The notes under the pieces: generated by a model
Told to the model about the DNA's origin: nothing
The model's input: only the letters and a program-made list of their open reading frames with translations
The model's database searches: none
In this document: one piece after another, positions 43,798 through 53,290 of the stretch
How positions within the stretch are numbered: position 1 is the first letter of the stretch
How the letters are laid out: each line of letters starts with the position of its first letter
Translations under genes and position numbers: made by a program
NCBI GenBank assembly: GCA_029060305.1
Contig: JAIDUG010000056.1
Span: forward strand, 87,880-151,879
From: Ruminococcus sp.
Lineage (GTDB): Bacteria; Bacillota; Clostridia; Oscillospirales; Ruminococcaceae
DNA length: 64,000 nt
Direction: 5' to 3'

Positions 43798-44232
43798 TTA
43801 TATGCAATATTGGTCAATACTGTTTATACATTTATCTGCAACATCCTTAATAGTTATTCCGTCAAGGTATTCAGTGATAACTTTATAAAGTCCCTCCCAT
43901 ATTTCAATAGTTGCACATTCGTTGAGACGTTCACAGTCGTTAGGTTCGTATTCAAGACAGCTTACAGGTGCAAGACTTCCCTCAGTTGCACGGAGAACTT
44001 CACCGACAGTATGGGATTCGGGTCTGCCGTTTATTGTGTAACCGCCCTTGTTGCCACGGTTAGCCTTTATGATACCACTTTTACTTAACAACGGTACTAT
44101 CTGTTCAAGGTATTTTTTGGAAATATCCTGACGGTTTGCAATATCTTTGAGTGAAATATAACCGTCTGCCTGATGTAATGCAATATCTGCTAACATTCTT
44201 ATTGCATAACGTCCTTTTGTAGAAATCTTCAT
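43798..44232 (-). CDS. Rrf2-family transcription regulator (CymR/IscR-like)
   Basis: 144 residues. Winged helix: MKISTKGRYAIRMLADIA, QDISKKYLEQIVPLLSKSGII, RGNKGGYTING. Three Cys occur in the C-terminal half (SCLEYEPNDCERLNECAT), a spacing like the Fe-S ligands of IscR-type members; CymR lacks these. It lies convergent to cysK, which suggests control of cysteine or Fe-S supply. Promoter at 44262-44291. Confidence 0.93.
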   Translation of the reverse strand: MKISTKGRYAIRMLADIALHQADGYISLKDIANRQDISKKYLEQIVPLLSKSGIIKANRGNKGGYTINGRPESHTVGEVLRATEGSLAPVSCLEYEPNDCERLNECATIEIWEGLYKVITEYLDGITIKDVADKCINSIDQYCI

Positions 44233-44261
44233 TTATTATTCTCCTTTTATGATATATTACT

Positions 44262-44291
44262 ATTATATCATATGTTTAGTATGAATTGCAA
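44262..44291 (-). promoter_or_regulatory. Promoter of the rrf2 gene
   Basis: Minus strand TTGCAA (44291-44286), 18-bp spacer, TATAAT (44267-44262). An AGTATGA half-site lies in the spacer, consistent with autoregulation. Confidence 0.65.
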
Positions 44292-44331
44292 GTAAATTTT
44301 TATGTTAAAAAATAAAATAATTTCATAACGC

Positions 44332-44360
44332 TTGACAAATCGTTTCAGCGGTGATATAAT
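44332..44360 (+). promoter_or_regulatory. Promoter of the trp operon
   Basis: TTGACA (44332-44337), 17-bp spacer, TATAAT (44355-44360). Confidence 0.85.
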
Positions 44361-44367
44361 AATCACA

Positions 44368-44652
44368 TATCTAAACCGTTGACGTGAGAATAAAGGTAAT
44401 TATGCTTTCACAGAGAGCCTGCGGTGCTGAGAGTCAGGTAAAAAACAGATTATCAAATGGGTCACTGAGGGCGTGGTCAAATGAAAACTTTTTTCAGAGT
44501 ATTCCACGACGTTATGACGTGCGTTAATCGTCAGGAATATGGTTGTATTCCGTTAAAGTGCATGGTTATACCATGAATCAAGGTGGTACCACGGATAAAA
44601 AATTATTCGTCCTTGACAGATTTTATGAATATCTGTCGGGGATTTTTTTGTT
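44368..44652 (+). promoter_or_regulatory. T-box leader (tRNA-Trp) of the trp operon
   Basis: The T-box sequence AAGGTGGTACCACGG is at 44580-44594. Stem I spans ~44376-44475 with a distal GCGGTGCTGAGAG loop and, on its 3' side, the likely specifier codon TGG (44458-44460, Trp). The terminator is 44611-44621 paired with 44631-44641 followed by seven T; it competes with an antiterminator using the T-box. Uncharged tRNA-Trp should allow read-through into trpE, the next gene. The specifier is assigned by position and by the downstream genes. Confidence 0.93.
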
Positions 44653-44680
44653 TATGTAAATTTTTGGAGGTGTATTAAAA

Positions 44681-46150
44681 ATGAAATTTTTACCCGAATT
44701 TGACAAAGTAAAGGAGTTTGCAGATACCGGAAAATATGATATTCTCCCAGTAAGTTGTGAAATCATGTCGGATATATGCACACCGATTGAGGCTGTCAGA
44801 ATACTCAAAAATGTTTCTACACACTGCTATATGTTGGAATCAGTTGCCGACAAGGAAAAGTGGGGACGTTATACTTTCATAGGATTTGAGCCGAAACTTG
44901 AAATTACCTGTGCAGGAAACGACATCACAATCGGTGACATTAAAATGAAGTCCGCTGACCCTCGTGAACAGATAAGACAGATTCTTTCTTCCTATAAAAG
45001 TCCGAAATTTGACTATCTGCCGTCATTTACAGGCGGACTTGTCGGTTATTTTTCATATGATTTTCTGGGATATTCTGAACCGTCAGTGCGTATTGAAACG
45101 GAAGATACTGAGAATTTCAAGGACGTTGATTTAATGCTTTTCGACAAGGTAATCGCTTTTGACAACTTCCGTCAGAAAATTATTCTCATTGCAAATATGA
45201 ATCTAAGCGAACCCGAAACAAGTTACAACAAGGCACAGCTTGAACTAAAACAGCTTGCTGAACTTCTCCGCAACGGCGAAAAATCAAAGGAGCCTGCCGG
45301 TCATCTTACAACGGAAGTAACTCCGCTTTTCAATCAGGAAAAATACTGTAATATGGTTGAAAAAGCTAAACACCACATTCATGAGGGTGATATTTTTCAG
45401 ATAGTACTTTCAAACCGTCTGAGTGCAGGATTTGAGGGCAGTTTATTCAACACATACCGTGTACTCAGAACTATCAACCCCTCGCCGTATATGTTCTATT
45501 TTTCGGGAACTGACGTTGAAATTGCAGGAGCTTCACCGGAAACCCTCGTGAAACTTGAAAACGGTGTATTGCATACTTTTCCGCTTGCGGGAACTCGTCC
45601 CCGTGGAAAGACGGAAGAAGAAGACATTGAACTTGAAAAGGGATTGCTTGCTGACGAAAAGGAACTTGCTGAACATAATATGCTTGTTGATTTGGGACGT
45701 AACGATTTGGGAAAAATAAGTAAATTCGGTTCTGTAAAGGTCGAAAAACTTCACAGCATTGAACGCTATTCCCACGTAATGCACATAGGGTCTACAGTAA
45801 GGGGCGAAATCATAGAAGAAAAGTTTGACGCTCTTGATGCTGTAAGTGCTGTACTTCCTGCCGGTACGCTTTCGGGTGCACCGAAAATAAGAGCCTGTCA
45901 GCTTATCGCAGAACTTGAAAACAACAAGCGTGGAATTTACGGCGGTGCTATCGGATATATTGACTTTACAGGAAATCTTGATACCTGCATAGCTATCAGA
46001 ATCGCTTACAAGAAAAACGGAAAAGTCTTTGTCCGTAGCGGTGCTGGAATTGTTGCTGATTCCGTTCCCGAAAAAGAGTATCAGGAGTGTATCAACAAGG
46101 CGGCTGCGGTAATAAACGCCCTCAAACTTGCAGAGGAGGAAAATTTATGA
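44681..46150 (+). CDS. trpE: Anthranilate synthase component I
   Basis: Converts chorismate to anthranilate with TrpG-supplied ammonia. 489 residues. Chorismate-binding core: LSNRLSAGFEGSLF, AGASPETLVKLENG, PLAGTRPRGKTEEED, DLGRNDLGKISK, and the C-terminal GAGIVADSVPEKEY. The N-terminal LESVADKEKWGRYTFIG region holds the Trp feedback site. First gene of the operon behind the T-box, with a GGAGG ribosome site. ATGA overlap with trpG. Confidence 0.98.
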   Translation: MKFLPEFDKVKEFADTGKYDILPVSCEIMSDICTPIEAVRILKNVSTHCYMLESVADKEKWGRYTFIGFEPKLEITCAGNDITIGDIKMKSADPREQIRQILSSYKSPKFDYLPSFTGGLVGYFSYDFLGYSEPSVRIETEDTENFKDVDLMLFDKVIAFDNFRQKIILIANMNLSEPETSYNKAQLELKQLAELLRNGEKSKEPAGHLTTEVTPLFNQEKYCNMVEKAKHHIHEGDIFQIVLSNRLSAGFEGSLFNTYRVLRTINPSPYMFYFSGTDVEIAGASPETLVKLENGVLHTFPLAGTRPRGKTEEEDIELEKGLLADEKELAEHNMLVDLGRNDLGKISKFGSVKVEKLHSIERYSHVMHIGSTVRGEIIEEKFDALDAVSAVLPAGTLSGAPKIRACQLIAELENNKRGIYGGAIGYIDFTGNLDTCIAIRIAYKKNGKVFVRSGAGIVADSVPEKEYQECINKAAAVINALKLAEEENL

Positions 46151-46734
46151 TTTTACTGATTGACAATTATGATAGCTTTTCTTATAACCTCTATCAGCTT
46201 ATCGGCGAAATTTCCCACGATATAAAGGTTATCCGCAACGACGAAATGAGTGTTTCGGAAATAGAAAAACTCGCTCCCGAAAGAATAATAATTTCCCCTG
46301 GTCCTGGAAGACCTGAAGATGCAGGAATTATTATTGAGGCTTCAAAGACAGTATGCCGTAAAATTCCTACTCTCGGCGTTTGTCTCGGACATCAGGCAAT
46401 ATGTTCAGCATACGGTGCGACTATAACTTACGCTAAAAAACTTATGCACGGAAAACAGTCAACAATAAGTTTCAGAGGAGACTGTCCGCTTTTCAAGGGT
46501 ATCGGTGAAAACGCTCCTGTTGCAAGATACCATTCACTCGGTGCAGACCCTGAAACTATTCCGGACTGTCTTGAAGTAACCGCTGTTGCAGACGACGGCG
46601 AAATCATGGCAGTACAGCACAGGGAATATCCTATTTTCGGAGTACAGTTTCACCCCGAATCAATTATGACCCCACACGGAAAAATTATGCTTGCTAATTT
46701 CATAAATATGAACGGAGTTGATTTCAATGATTAA
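46147..46734 (+). CDS. trpG: Anthranilate synthase component II (glutamine amidotransferase)
   Basis: 195 residues. Class I amidotransferase: oxyanion loop SPGPGRPED, catalytic Cys in GVCLGHQAI, His and Glu in QFHPESIMT. Starts at ATG 46147 overlapping the trpE stop; GAGGAGG upstream. It ends 8 bases inside trpD. Confidence 0.98.
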   Translation: MILLIDNYDSFSYNLYQLIGEISHDIKVIRNDEMSVSEIEKLAPERIIISPGPGRPEDAGIIIEASKTVCRKIPTLGVCLGHQAICSAYGATITYAKKLMHGKQSTISFRGDCPLFKGIGENAPVARYHSLGADPETIPDCLEVTAVADDGEIMAVQHREYPIFGVQFHPESIMTPHGKIMLANFINMNGVDFND

Positions 46735-47746
46735 AGAAGCTATTATGAAGATAGTTGACAAACAGGACTTGACATATGATGAGGCTTATAAAGTTGTATC
46801 GGAAATTATGTCCGGTAACACCACACCCACACAAAATTCAGCATTTCTTTCAGCACTTTCGACAAAAAGTACAAAGGCTGAAACAATTGAGGAAATAACA
46901 GGTTGTGCGGCTGCCATGCGTGACGCTGCTACAAAGTTTGAAAGCGACCTTGACTTGTTTGAAATCGTCGGTACAGGTGGTGACAATTCACAGAGTTTCA
47001 ACATTTCAACAACTTCCGCACTGATTATTGCTTCAGCAGGTATTCCGGTTGCGAAACACGGAAACCGTGCAGCATCGTCCCTGAGTGGTACTGCGGACTG
47101 TCTTGAAGCTCTCGGTGTTAATATAGACCTTGAACCTGAAAAATGCCGTCAGCTTCTCAATGAAGTGGGATTCTGTTTTTTCTTTGCACAGAAGTATCAT
47201 ACTTCCATGAAATATGTAGGTCCTGTCAGAAAAGAACTCGGAATACGTACGGTGTTTAACATTCTCGGACCATTGACAAATCCGTCTAATCCTAAAATGC
47301 ACCTGCTCGGAGTTTATGACAGGTCACTTGTTGAGCCGATTGCTGAAGTTTTAATGAAACTCGGTTCAAAGAACGGAATGGTAGTTTATGGAACAGATAA
47401 ACTTGACGAAATTTCCCTCAGTGCGACGACTGCTGTATGTGAGTACAAAAACGGCTGGATTAAGAATTATGAAATTACTCCTGAACAGTTTGGATTTGAG
47501 AGATGTACAAAGGACGATTTGAAAGGCGGTAAACCTGTTGAAAATGCTGAAATCACAAGGAAAATTCTTAGCGGAGAGATTCAGGGTCATAAAAGAAACG
47601 CTGTTCTTCTCAACGCAGGAGCAGGCATTTATATAGGCGGTAAAGCTGACAGTATGGCAGACGGCGTAAAGTTTGCAGGTGAAATAATTGATTCCGGAAA
47701 AGCACTTGCTACTCTTGAAAAACTCATAGAAGTTTCCAACGGCTGA
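46727..47746 (+). CDS. trpD: Anthranilate phosphoribosyltransferase
   Basis: 339 residues. PRPP-binding [38 protein letters not shown] and the [13 protein letters not shown] segment match TrpD. ATG at 46727 has ACGGAG upstream; TTG at 46718 is in frame but weaker. trpC starts 9 bases after the stop. Confidence 0.97.
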   Translation: MIKEAIMKIVDKQDLTYDEAYKVVSEIMSGNTTPTQNSAFLSALSTKSTKAETIEEITGCAAAMRDAATKFESDLDLFEIVGTGGDNSQSFNISTTSALIIASAGIPVAKHGNRAASSLSGTADCLEALGVNIDLEPEKCRQLLNEVGFCFFFAQKYHTSMKYVGPVRKELGIRTVFNILGPLTNPSNPKMHLLGVYDRSLVEPIAEVLMKLGSKNGMVVYGTDKLDEISLSATTAVCEYKNGWIKNYEITPEQFGFERCTKDDLKGGKPVENAEITRKILSGEIQGHKRNAVLLNAGAGIYIGGKADSMADGVKFAGEIIDSGKALATLEKLIEVSNG

Positions 47747-47755
47747 GGTGTTACA

Positions 47756-48538
47756 ATGACTATTCTTGAAAAACTTGCTGAATACGCTTCTGAACGTGTG
47801 GAAACAGCTAAAAAGAAAGTTTCTGCTGACGAAATAAAAGAATGTGCGTTATCCTTACCGATTGGAACATTCGAGTTTGAAAAGGCACTTGCAAAAGAAG
47901 ATATTTCTTTTATATGTGAATGTAAAAAGGCTTCTCCCTCCAAAGGCGTTATTGCGGAAGATTTCCCATATTTGCAGATAGCAAAAGACTATGAAAAAGC
48001 AGGTGCAGACTGCATTTCCGTACTTACTGAGCCGAAGTGGTTTTTAGGAAGTGACGAATATCTGAAAGAGATTACGGAAAATGTTTCAATACCGTGTATC
48101 CGCAAAGACTTTACAGTTGACGAGTATATGATTTATGAAGCTAAACTCCTCGGAGCAAAAGCCGTACTGTTGATATGTTCGATTCTTACCGCTGAACAGA
48201 TTAAAAGTTATATTGAAATATGCGACAGACTGGGAATTTCCGCACTCGTGGAGGCTCACGACGAAAACGAAATAAAAACAGCTATAAACGCAGGTTCACG
48301 AATCATAGGAGTGAATAACAGGAATCTAAAGGATTTCACTGTTGATACAGGAAACAGTCGCCGTATGAGAGAACTTGTTCCGAAAAATATACTTTTCGTT
48401 TCGGAAAGCGGTGTTAAGACCGCTGACGATATAAAGTTACTCCGTGAATCCGGTGCTGATGCTGTTCTGATTGGCGAAACTCTTATGAGGGCAGACGATA
48501 AAACAGTTAAACTTGCGGAACTGAGGGGAAATATATGA
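47756..48538 (+). CDS. trpC: Indole-3-glycerol phosphate synthase
   Basis: 260 residues. TIM-barrel motifs CECKKASPSKGVI (catalytic Lys), SVLTEPKWFLGS, RKDFTVDEYMIYEA, IIGVNNRNLKDF and SESGV. TrpC and TrpF are separate, as usual in Clostridia. ATGA overlap with trpF. Confidence 0.98.
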   Translation: MTILEKLAEYASERVETAKKKVSADEIKECALSLPIGTFEFEKALAKEDISFICECKKASPSKGVIAEDFPYLQIAKDYEKAGADCISVLTEPKWFLGSDEYLKEITENVSIPCIRKDFTVDEYMIYEAKLLGAKAVLLICSILTAEQIKSYIEICDRLGISALVEAHDENEIKTAINAGSRIIGVNNRNLKDFTVDTGNSRRMRELVPKNILFVSESGVKTADDIKLLRESGADAVLIGETLMRADDKTVKLAELRGNI

Positions 48539-49134
48539 CGAAAATAAAAATGTGCGGATTAAGTCGTATGTGCGATATTGAGTACGCTAACGAGATTATG
48601 CCGGATTATGTGGGTTTTGTTTTTGCGGAAAAAAGTAAACGTTACGTTTCGCCGGAAAAAGCCTTTGAATTACGCAAAAATCTTGACGACAACATTATTC
48701 CTGTGGGAGTATTCGTCAATGAGCCAATGGATTATATAGTCAGATTGGTAGAAAATGAAATTATTGATATGGTACAGTTGCACGGTGCGGAAGATAACGA
48801 TTATATTAAAAAACTTGGTTATCTGATTGACGTTCCTATAATGCAGGCTTTTGTCATAAAAGATGAGGAAGATATTAAAAAAGCTGAAAACTCCATTGCA
48901 GATTATATACTTCTTGATTCCGGACTGGGTTCAGGAAAGACTTTCGACCATTCGCTCATAAATATAAATCGTCCGTATTTTCTTGCCGGTGGTCTTACTT
49001 CCGAAAACGTCAGGGAAATTTCAGACAGATTGCAACCCTATGCGGTTGATGCAAGTTCCTCACTCGAAACAGACGGATTCAAAGATATTAATAAAATGAG
49101 AGCGTTTGCGGACGCTGTCAGAAGAAAGGATTGA
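48535..49134 (+). CDS. trpF: Phosphoribosylanthranilate isomerase
   Basis: 199 residues. KIKMCGLSR has the catalytic Cys; [32 protein letters not shown] and [10 protein letters not shown] follow in order, with the catalytic Asp in [13 protein letters not shown]. Starts within the trpC stop. Confidence 0.97.
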   Translation: MTKIKMCGLSRMCDIEYANEIMPDYVGFVFAEKSKRYVSPEKAFELRKNLDDNIIPVGVFVNEPMDYIVRLVENEIIDMVQLHGAEDNDYIKKLGYLIDVPIMQAFVIKDEEDIKKAENSIADYILLDSGLGSGKTFDHSLININRPYFLAGGLTSENVREISDRLQPYAVDASSSLETDGFKDINKMRAFADAVRRKD

Positions 49135-49141
49135 TTCAGAT

Positions 49142-50326
49142 ATGTCAAAGGGCAGATTCGGCGTACATGGCGGACAGTATATTCCCGAAACTCTTATGAA
49201 CGCCATTATTGAACTTGAAAACGCTTACAATCACTATAAAAATGACCCCGATTTCAACCGTGAACTCAGGGAATTGCTTGATAATTATGCAGGCAGACCG
49301 TCATTGCTTTACTATGCGGAAAAACTTACAAGAGAACTCGGCGGAGCTAAAATTTATCTCAAACGTGAAGACCTTAATCACACTGGTTCGCATAAGATAA
49401 ACAACGTTCTCGGACAGGCTCTTCTTGCAAAAAAAATGGGAAAAACACGTCTTATTGCGGAAACAGGAGCAGGTCAGCACGGTGTTGCAACGGCTACGGC
49501 AGCGGCACTTCTTGATATGGAATGCGTTGTATTTATGGGTGAGGAAGATACTAAACGTCAGGCTCTCAACGTCTACAGAATGAAACTTTTAGGTGCTGAT
49601 GTTATTCCTGTAAAAACCGGTACTGCAACCCTTAAAGATGCAGTTTCCGAAGCTATGAGGGAATGGACTTCACGTATAAGTGATACACATTATTGTCTGG
49701 GGTCTGTTATGGGACCTCACCCGTTTCCTACTATTGTACGTGACTTTCAGGCAGTCATTTCAATGGAATCAAGGTCTCAGATTCTTGAAAAAGAGGGCAG
49801 ACTTCCTGATGCTGTAATTGCCTGTGTCGGTGGAGGCTCTAATGCTATCGGAAGTTTCTATCACTTCATTCCTGACGAAAATGTCCGTCTCATAGGTTGC
49901 GAGGCTGCCGGACGTGGTATTGATACTTTTGAAACAGCCGCTACTGTAAATACCGGAAAAATAGGTATATTCCACGGTATGAAGTCATATTTCTGTCAGG
50001 ACGAATACGGACAGATTGCTCCTGTTTACTCAATTTCAGCAGGTCTTGACTATCCCGGTGTAGGTCCCGAACACGCTTATCTTCACGATATAGGACGTGC
50101 TGAATACGTTCCTGTAACCGACGACGAAGCCGTAAACGCTTTTGAATATCTCTCACGTACTGGGGGAATTATTCCGGCTATCGAATCCGCACACGCCGTT
50201 GCATATGCAATGAAACTCGCTCCCACTATGGACAAAGACAAGATTATTATTGTGACTGTTTCCGGACGTGGCGACAAAGACTGTGCAGCAATCGCACGTT
50301 ACAGAGGGGAGGATATTTATGAGTAA
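49142..50326 (+). CDS. trpB: Tryptophan synthase beta chain
   Basis: 394 residues. PLP lysine in HTGSHKINN; substrate loop [10 protein letters not shown]; phosphate-binding [11 protein letters not shown]-terminal SGRGDKD. Sequence type TrpB1, which pairs with TrpA. The ATG at 49142 follows GAAAGGATTGA. The stop lies 8 bases inside trpA. Confidence 0.98.
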   Translation: MSKGRFGVHGGQYIPETLMNAIIELENAYNHYKNDPDFNRELRELLDNYAGRPSLLYYAEKLTRELGGAKIYLKREDLNHTGSHKINNVLGQALLAKKMGKTRLIAETGAGQHGVATATAAALLDMECVVFMGEEDTKRQALNVYRMKLLGADVIPVKTGTATLKDAVSEAMREWTSRISDTHYCLGSVMGPHPFPTIVRDFQAVISMESRSQILEKEGRLPDAVIACVGGGSNAIGSFYHFIPDENVRLIGCEAAGRGIDTFETAATVNTGKIGIFHGMKSYFCQDEYGQIAPVYSISAGLDYPGVGPEHAYLHDIGRAEYVPVTDDEAVNAFEYLSRTGGIIPAIESAHAVAYAMKLAPTMDKDKIIIVTVSGRGDKDCAAIARYRGEDIYE

Positions 50327-51089
50327 TATAAAAAAGGCTTTTGAAAACGGCAAGGCTTTTATACCTTTCATTACGTGCGGAGACCCTGACCTTGAAACTA
50401 CTGCAAAAGTAGTACGTGAAGCAGTAAGAAACGGTGCAGACCTTATTGAACTCGGAATACCTTTTTCAGACCCTACCGCTGAAGGTCCTGTTATTCAGGG
50501 TGCAAATATCCGTGCTTTAGCAGGTGGCGTAACTACTGATAAAGTTTTTGATATGGTTGTTGAACTTCGCAAAGATGTTAAAATACCTATGGTGTTTATG
50601 ACTTATGCCAATGTTATTTTTTCGTATGGTGTGGAACGTTTTATGAAAAAGTGTGCTGATACCGGTATGGACGGAATGATAATTCCCGATATGCCTTTTG
50701 AGGAAAAAGAAGAGTTTGCAGAGTGTGCGAGACAGTATGGTGTTGACATGATTTCATTGATTGCACCGACTTCCGAAAACAGAATAGCAATGATTGCAAA
50801 GGAAGCTGAGGGTTTTATATATGTGGTTTCAAGTCTCGGAGTTACAGGTACGAGAACGGAAATTACTACAAATATTGGTGACATAGTTTCAGTAATCCGT
50901 GAAAATACTGATGTTCCATGTGCAGTAGGTTTCGGAATCTCGAATCCTGAGCAGGCAAAGAAAATGGCTGGACTTTCTGACGGTGCTATTGTAGGGTCTG
51001 CAATTATAAAGATTATCGAGAAGTACGGAAAAGATGCTCCGTCATATGTCGGCGAGTACGTCAAGAGTATGAAAAATGCTATCCGCTGA
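50319..51089 (+). CDS. trpA: Tryptophan synthase alpha chain
   Basis: 256 residues. Catalytic Glu and Asp in [19 protein letters not shown]; loop ATG/GTR in GVTGTRTE; phosphate site [11 protein letters not shown] and VGSAIIK. Start ATG 50319 with GGGGAGG upstream. Last canonical trp gene of the operon. Confidence 0.97.
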   Translation: MSNIKKAFENGKAFIPFITCGDPDLETTAKVVREAVRNGADLIELGIPFSDPTAEGPVIQGANIRALAGGVTTDKVFDMVVELRKDVKIPMVFMTYANVIFSYGVERFMKKCADTGMDGMIIPDMPFEEKEEFAECARQYGVDMISLIAPTSENRIAMIAKEAEGFIYVVSSLGVTGTRTEITTNIGDIVSVIRENTDVPCAVGFGISNPEQAKKMAGLSDGAIVGSAIIKIIEKYGKDAPSYVGEYVKSMKNAIR

Positions 51090-51102
51090 ACTGAGGTACA
51101 TT

Positions 51103-51411
51103 ATGAACAATTTTATTACACCGCATGAACACGTTAATTTCAAGACAAAAAAACTTTTCGGGAATGTAGGTACTATTATTGACGGTTCAATAGCTTATGT
51201 CGATTTGGACGGCGGAGGTCCTGTTGAACAGCATACCCACGAACATAACCATTTGTTTATCGTTACAAAAGGCGAGGCGAAAATTAAACTCGCTGACAAT
51301 GAAGTAATCGTGAAAAAAGATGAATCGTTTTTAGTTGAGGGTAAAATTCCGCACTCCGTATGGAATAATATTCAAGGCGAAACCGTAATGATTGGAATTT
51401 CTGTAAAATAA
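51103..51411 (+). CDS. Small cupin-domain protein at the end of the trp operon
   Basis: 102 residues, a single cupin domain. Metal ligands are visible: HTHEHNH with a Glu later (TKGEAKIKLA), and His in GKIPHSVWN. Single-domain cupins include isomerases, dioxygenases and sensors; the substrate is unknown. It begins 14 bases after trpA with GAGGT as ribosome site and has no own promoter, so it should be T-box regulated with the trp genes. A link with Trp metabolism is inference. Confidence 0.9.
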   Translation: MNNFITPHEHVNFKTKKLFGNVGTIIDGSIAYVDLDGGGPVEQHTHEHNHLFIVTKGEAKIKLADNEVIVKKDESFLVEGKIPHSVWNNIQGETVMIGISVK

Positions 51412-51421
51412 TAAAAATAAA

Positions 51422-51452
51422 GCCCGAAAGTAGTGATTACTTTCGGGCATAA
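51422..51452. terminator. Terminator between the cupin gene and the convergent gene
   Basis: GCCCGAAAGTA (51422-51432)/TACTTTCGGGC (51438-51448). The T-rich flank is better on the minus strand. Confidence 0.85.
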
Positions 51453-51453
51453 A

Positions 51454-51873
51454 TTATTTAAAGTCTTCAATTCTATATCCTGGACTTAACTCGTAAATTC
51501 TGAACCAATGACACCAGTCATCAGTTAAATAACACCAAAAACTATCACTGGAATCATTATCATTTTTATAACAAAAGGCTTTTTCAAAAAATATTTCCTC
51601 TGTACATGAATATCCATTTTCTGAAAAAATATCACCATATATGTAGTCGCTTCTGCCAATGAAAATACTATTATCTTTATTATTACAATATATTGTAACG
51701 CCGTCAATTAAATGAAAATATACAAGCGTTGTTTCAGGAAGTTTACTGATTCCATATCCATATTCTTTAAGGTATTTCAAGATACAAATTTCAGTTGCGA
51801 CAAAGAAAGTTAAAAACAAACTCACAATAATTAACACTATTTTCTTGACTATTGATAATTTCAAAATAATCAC
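51454..51873 (-). CDS. Hypothetical membrane-anchored protein
   Basis: 139 residues: one N-terminal transmembrane helix (~8-27), then an extracytoplasmic domain with five Cys and many Tyr/Phe/Asp (SENGYSCTEEIFFEKAFCY, WCYLTDDWCHWF). I do not recognise it. It overlaps the stop of the dockerin esterase gene by four bases (ATGA), so it is translated with it. Confidence 0.75.
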   Translation of the reverse strand: MIILKLSIVKKIVLIIVSLFLTFFVATEICILKYLKEYGYGISKLPETTLVYFHLIDGVTIYCNNKDNSIFIGRSDYIYGDIFSENGYSCTEEIFFEKAFCYKNDNDSSDSFWCYLTDDWCHWFRIYELSPGYRIEDFK

Positions 51874-53048
51874 ACTCCAAATTTTGTGATTTCGCCGTTT
51901 TTCAACATTTCCTCAAAAGCTTTTTGATTTTCGTTTTTCATAAATTCCGCTTTTACATTTATGTTAAATATTAATAAGTCTTTTATTGGAGAGTGGACTG
52001 TTTCAGCATATATATTTTTTTCTATGAATAACTGTTTTAAAAGTCCTAAGTCGAAACTGTCAAGTCTGTCGTCCTCGTTTACATCGAATAAGGAATAGTT
52101 TTCTTCTGTAATCTGATGATTTGAACGTCCTAAAATATAGTTTGCAAGTGATACCAAGTCAGCTACTCGGTATGGACATTCAAGTTCAGAATCAGCTTTT
52201 AATGAGATGTACCTATGAATTATATTAGCCCAGTTCATACCGATTTTTGAATAGGAGTTTTCGTTAGGGTGAACGCCATCCTCTAAATATTTGTCAGTTT
52301 CGATAACAATTAAATCTTCTGACTGTTCAGTATTATAAACGTCTGCAAACTCAACGTTTTTTCCCTCAGTCTGAAGTTTTTCAACTAGTACAGGAATTGA
52401 ATCATTGTATTTGTCAACGTAATTATTTATTATAACATTGAAGTCTTCAGGAGTATTGCTGTATTTTTCGTCACCATAAGCCCAGCACCAGTCGTATACT
52501 TCAACAGCGTCAATATGCGGAATATTGCTTACAAATATAACTGTCTCGTCACCTGTATTTTCGTTAATGTAGTTTATTAAGTTTTCAAGACGGTCTGTTA
52601 TACCGTCATTGTACGCACTGAGAATGTCGTTTGTTCCTATCTGCAACATTATAATATCAGGGTTGTAAGTATGTAAATAGTTGCCGTCCTGTAAGGTTTC
52701 GAGAATACCTTGTCTTGTTTCCGTTCCTTCCATGTACTGAATAGCGTATCCGCTGTAACCACAATGGTCTGTATCGTATGTTACTTCTTCATTCAGCCAT
52801 GTGAAAGTATCAGGATAGTCTGTATTAGCACCTACCATATCAATGTCATAATCCTGCGAAAGAAAATGATAGAAATATTTCCTGTAACCTCCCGATGACT
52901 GATAACCATGTGTAATTGAATCACCTATCGGCATGATTTTAATAGTTTCTTTTGAATCGTTTGTCTTATTTTCTGCAACAGCTACCGTCGGAATAAGAGT
53001 AAATGCCATAGTTACTGCTGATATGAGTGATATAATTTTCTTTTTCAT
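51870..53048 (-). CDS. SGNH/GDSL esterase (CE3-like) with dockerin
   Basis: 392 residues with a Sec signal peptide (cut near AVA-EN, ~25). Esterase domain ~35-285: IMPIGDSITHG (nucleophile Ser), GGYRKYFY, GTND (Asn) and LEDGVHPN (Asp and His). The pattern suits CE3 acetylxylan esterases. A dockerin-like segment ~295-345 (YRVADLVSLANYILGR, then DVNEDDRLDSFDLGLLKQLF) has one good Ca2+ loop; the first F-hand has lost its loop residues. An extra C-terminal tail (~350-392) follows. Likely removes acetyl groups from xylan within the cellulosome. Confidence 0.92.
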   Translation of the reverse strand: MKKKIISLISAVTMAFTLIPTVAVAENKTNDSKETIKIMPIGDSITHGYQSSGGYRKYFYHFLSQDYDIDMVGANTDYPDTFTWLNEEVTYDTDHCGYSGYAIQYMEGTETRQGILETLQDGNYLHTYNPDIIMLQIGTNDILSAYNDGITDRLENLINYINENTGDETVIFVSNIPHIDAVEVYDWCWAYGDEKYSNTPEDFNVIINNYVDKYNDSIPVLVEKLQTEGKNVEFADVYNTEQSEDLIVIETDKYLEDGVHPNENSYSKIGMNWANIIHRYISLKADSELECPYRVADLVSLANYILGRSNHQITEENYSLFDVNEDDRLDSFDLGLLKQLFIEKNIYAETVHSPIKDLLIFNINVKAEFMKNENQKAFEEMLKNGEITKFGV

Positions 53049-53090
53049 ATTAACGCTCCTTTTTTATTTATTATAGTAATTATTATATTT

Positions 53091-53119
53091 ATTTTAACAT
53101 TTTTTTTAAAATATGTCAA
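53091..53119 (-). promoter_or_regulatory. Promoter of the dockerin esterase gene
   Basis: Minus strand TTGACA (53119-53114), 17-bp spacer, TAAAAT (53096-53091). Confidence 0.75.
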
Positions 53120-53151
53120 TAAAAAAATTTCAGATAACCGCAGTAAACAAC

Positions 53152-53181
53152 TTGTATTTTCATTGGAAAGTATGATATAAT
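53152..53181 (+). promoter_or_regulatory. Promoter of adhE
   Basis: TTGTAT (53152-53157), 18-bp spacer, TATAAT (53176-53181). The -35 is weak, in line with regulation. Confidence 0.6.
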
Positions 53182-53237
53182 ATAGATAGTGCAGATAAAC
53201 TATTCAGAAAATTTCTGATTTTTGTTTATTATAACAG

Positions 53238-53255
53238 TTGTTAAAAAAATAACAA
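53238..53255 (+). promoter_or_regulatory. Rex-type operator upstream of adhE
   Basis: TTGTTAAAAAAATAACAA differs at one position from TTGTTAANNNNTTAACAA, the Rex consensus of Firmicutes. It is ~50 bases downstream of the likely start point, where NADH-sensing Rex could act as a roadblock repressor. Confidence 0.75.
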
Positions 53256-53290
53256 TCTCTGCATTAATTTAAATGTACTGGAGGAATAGT

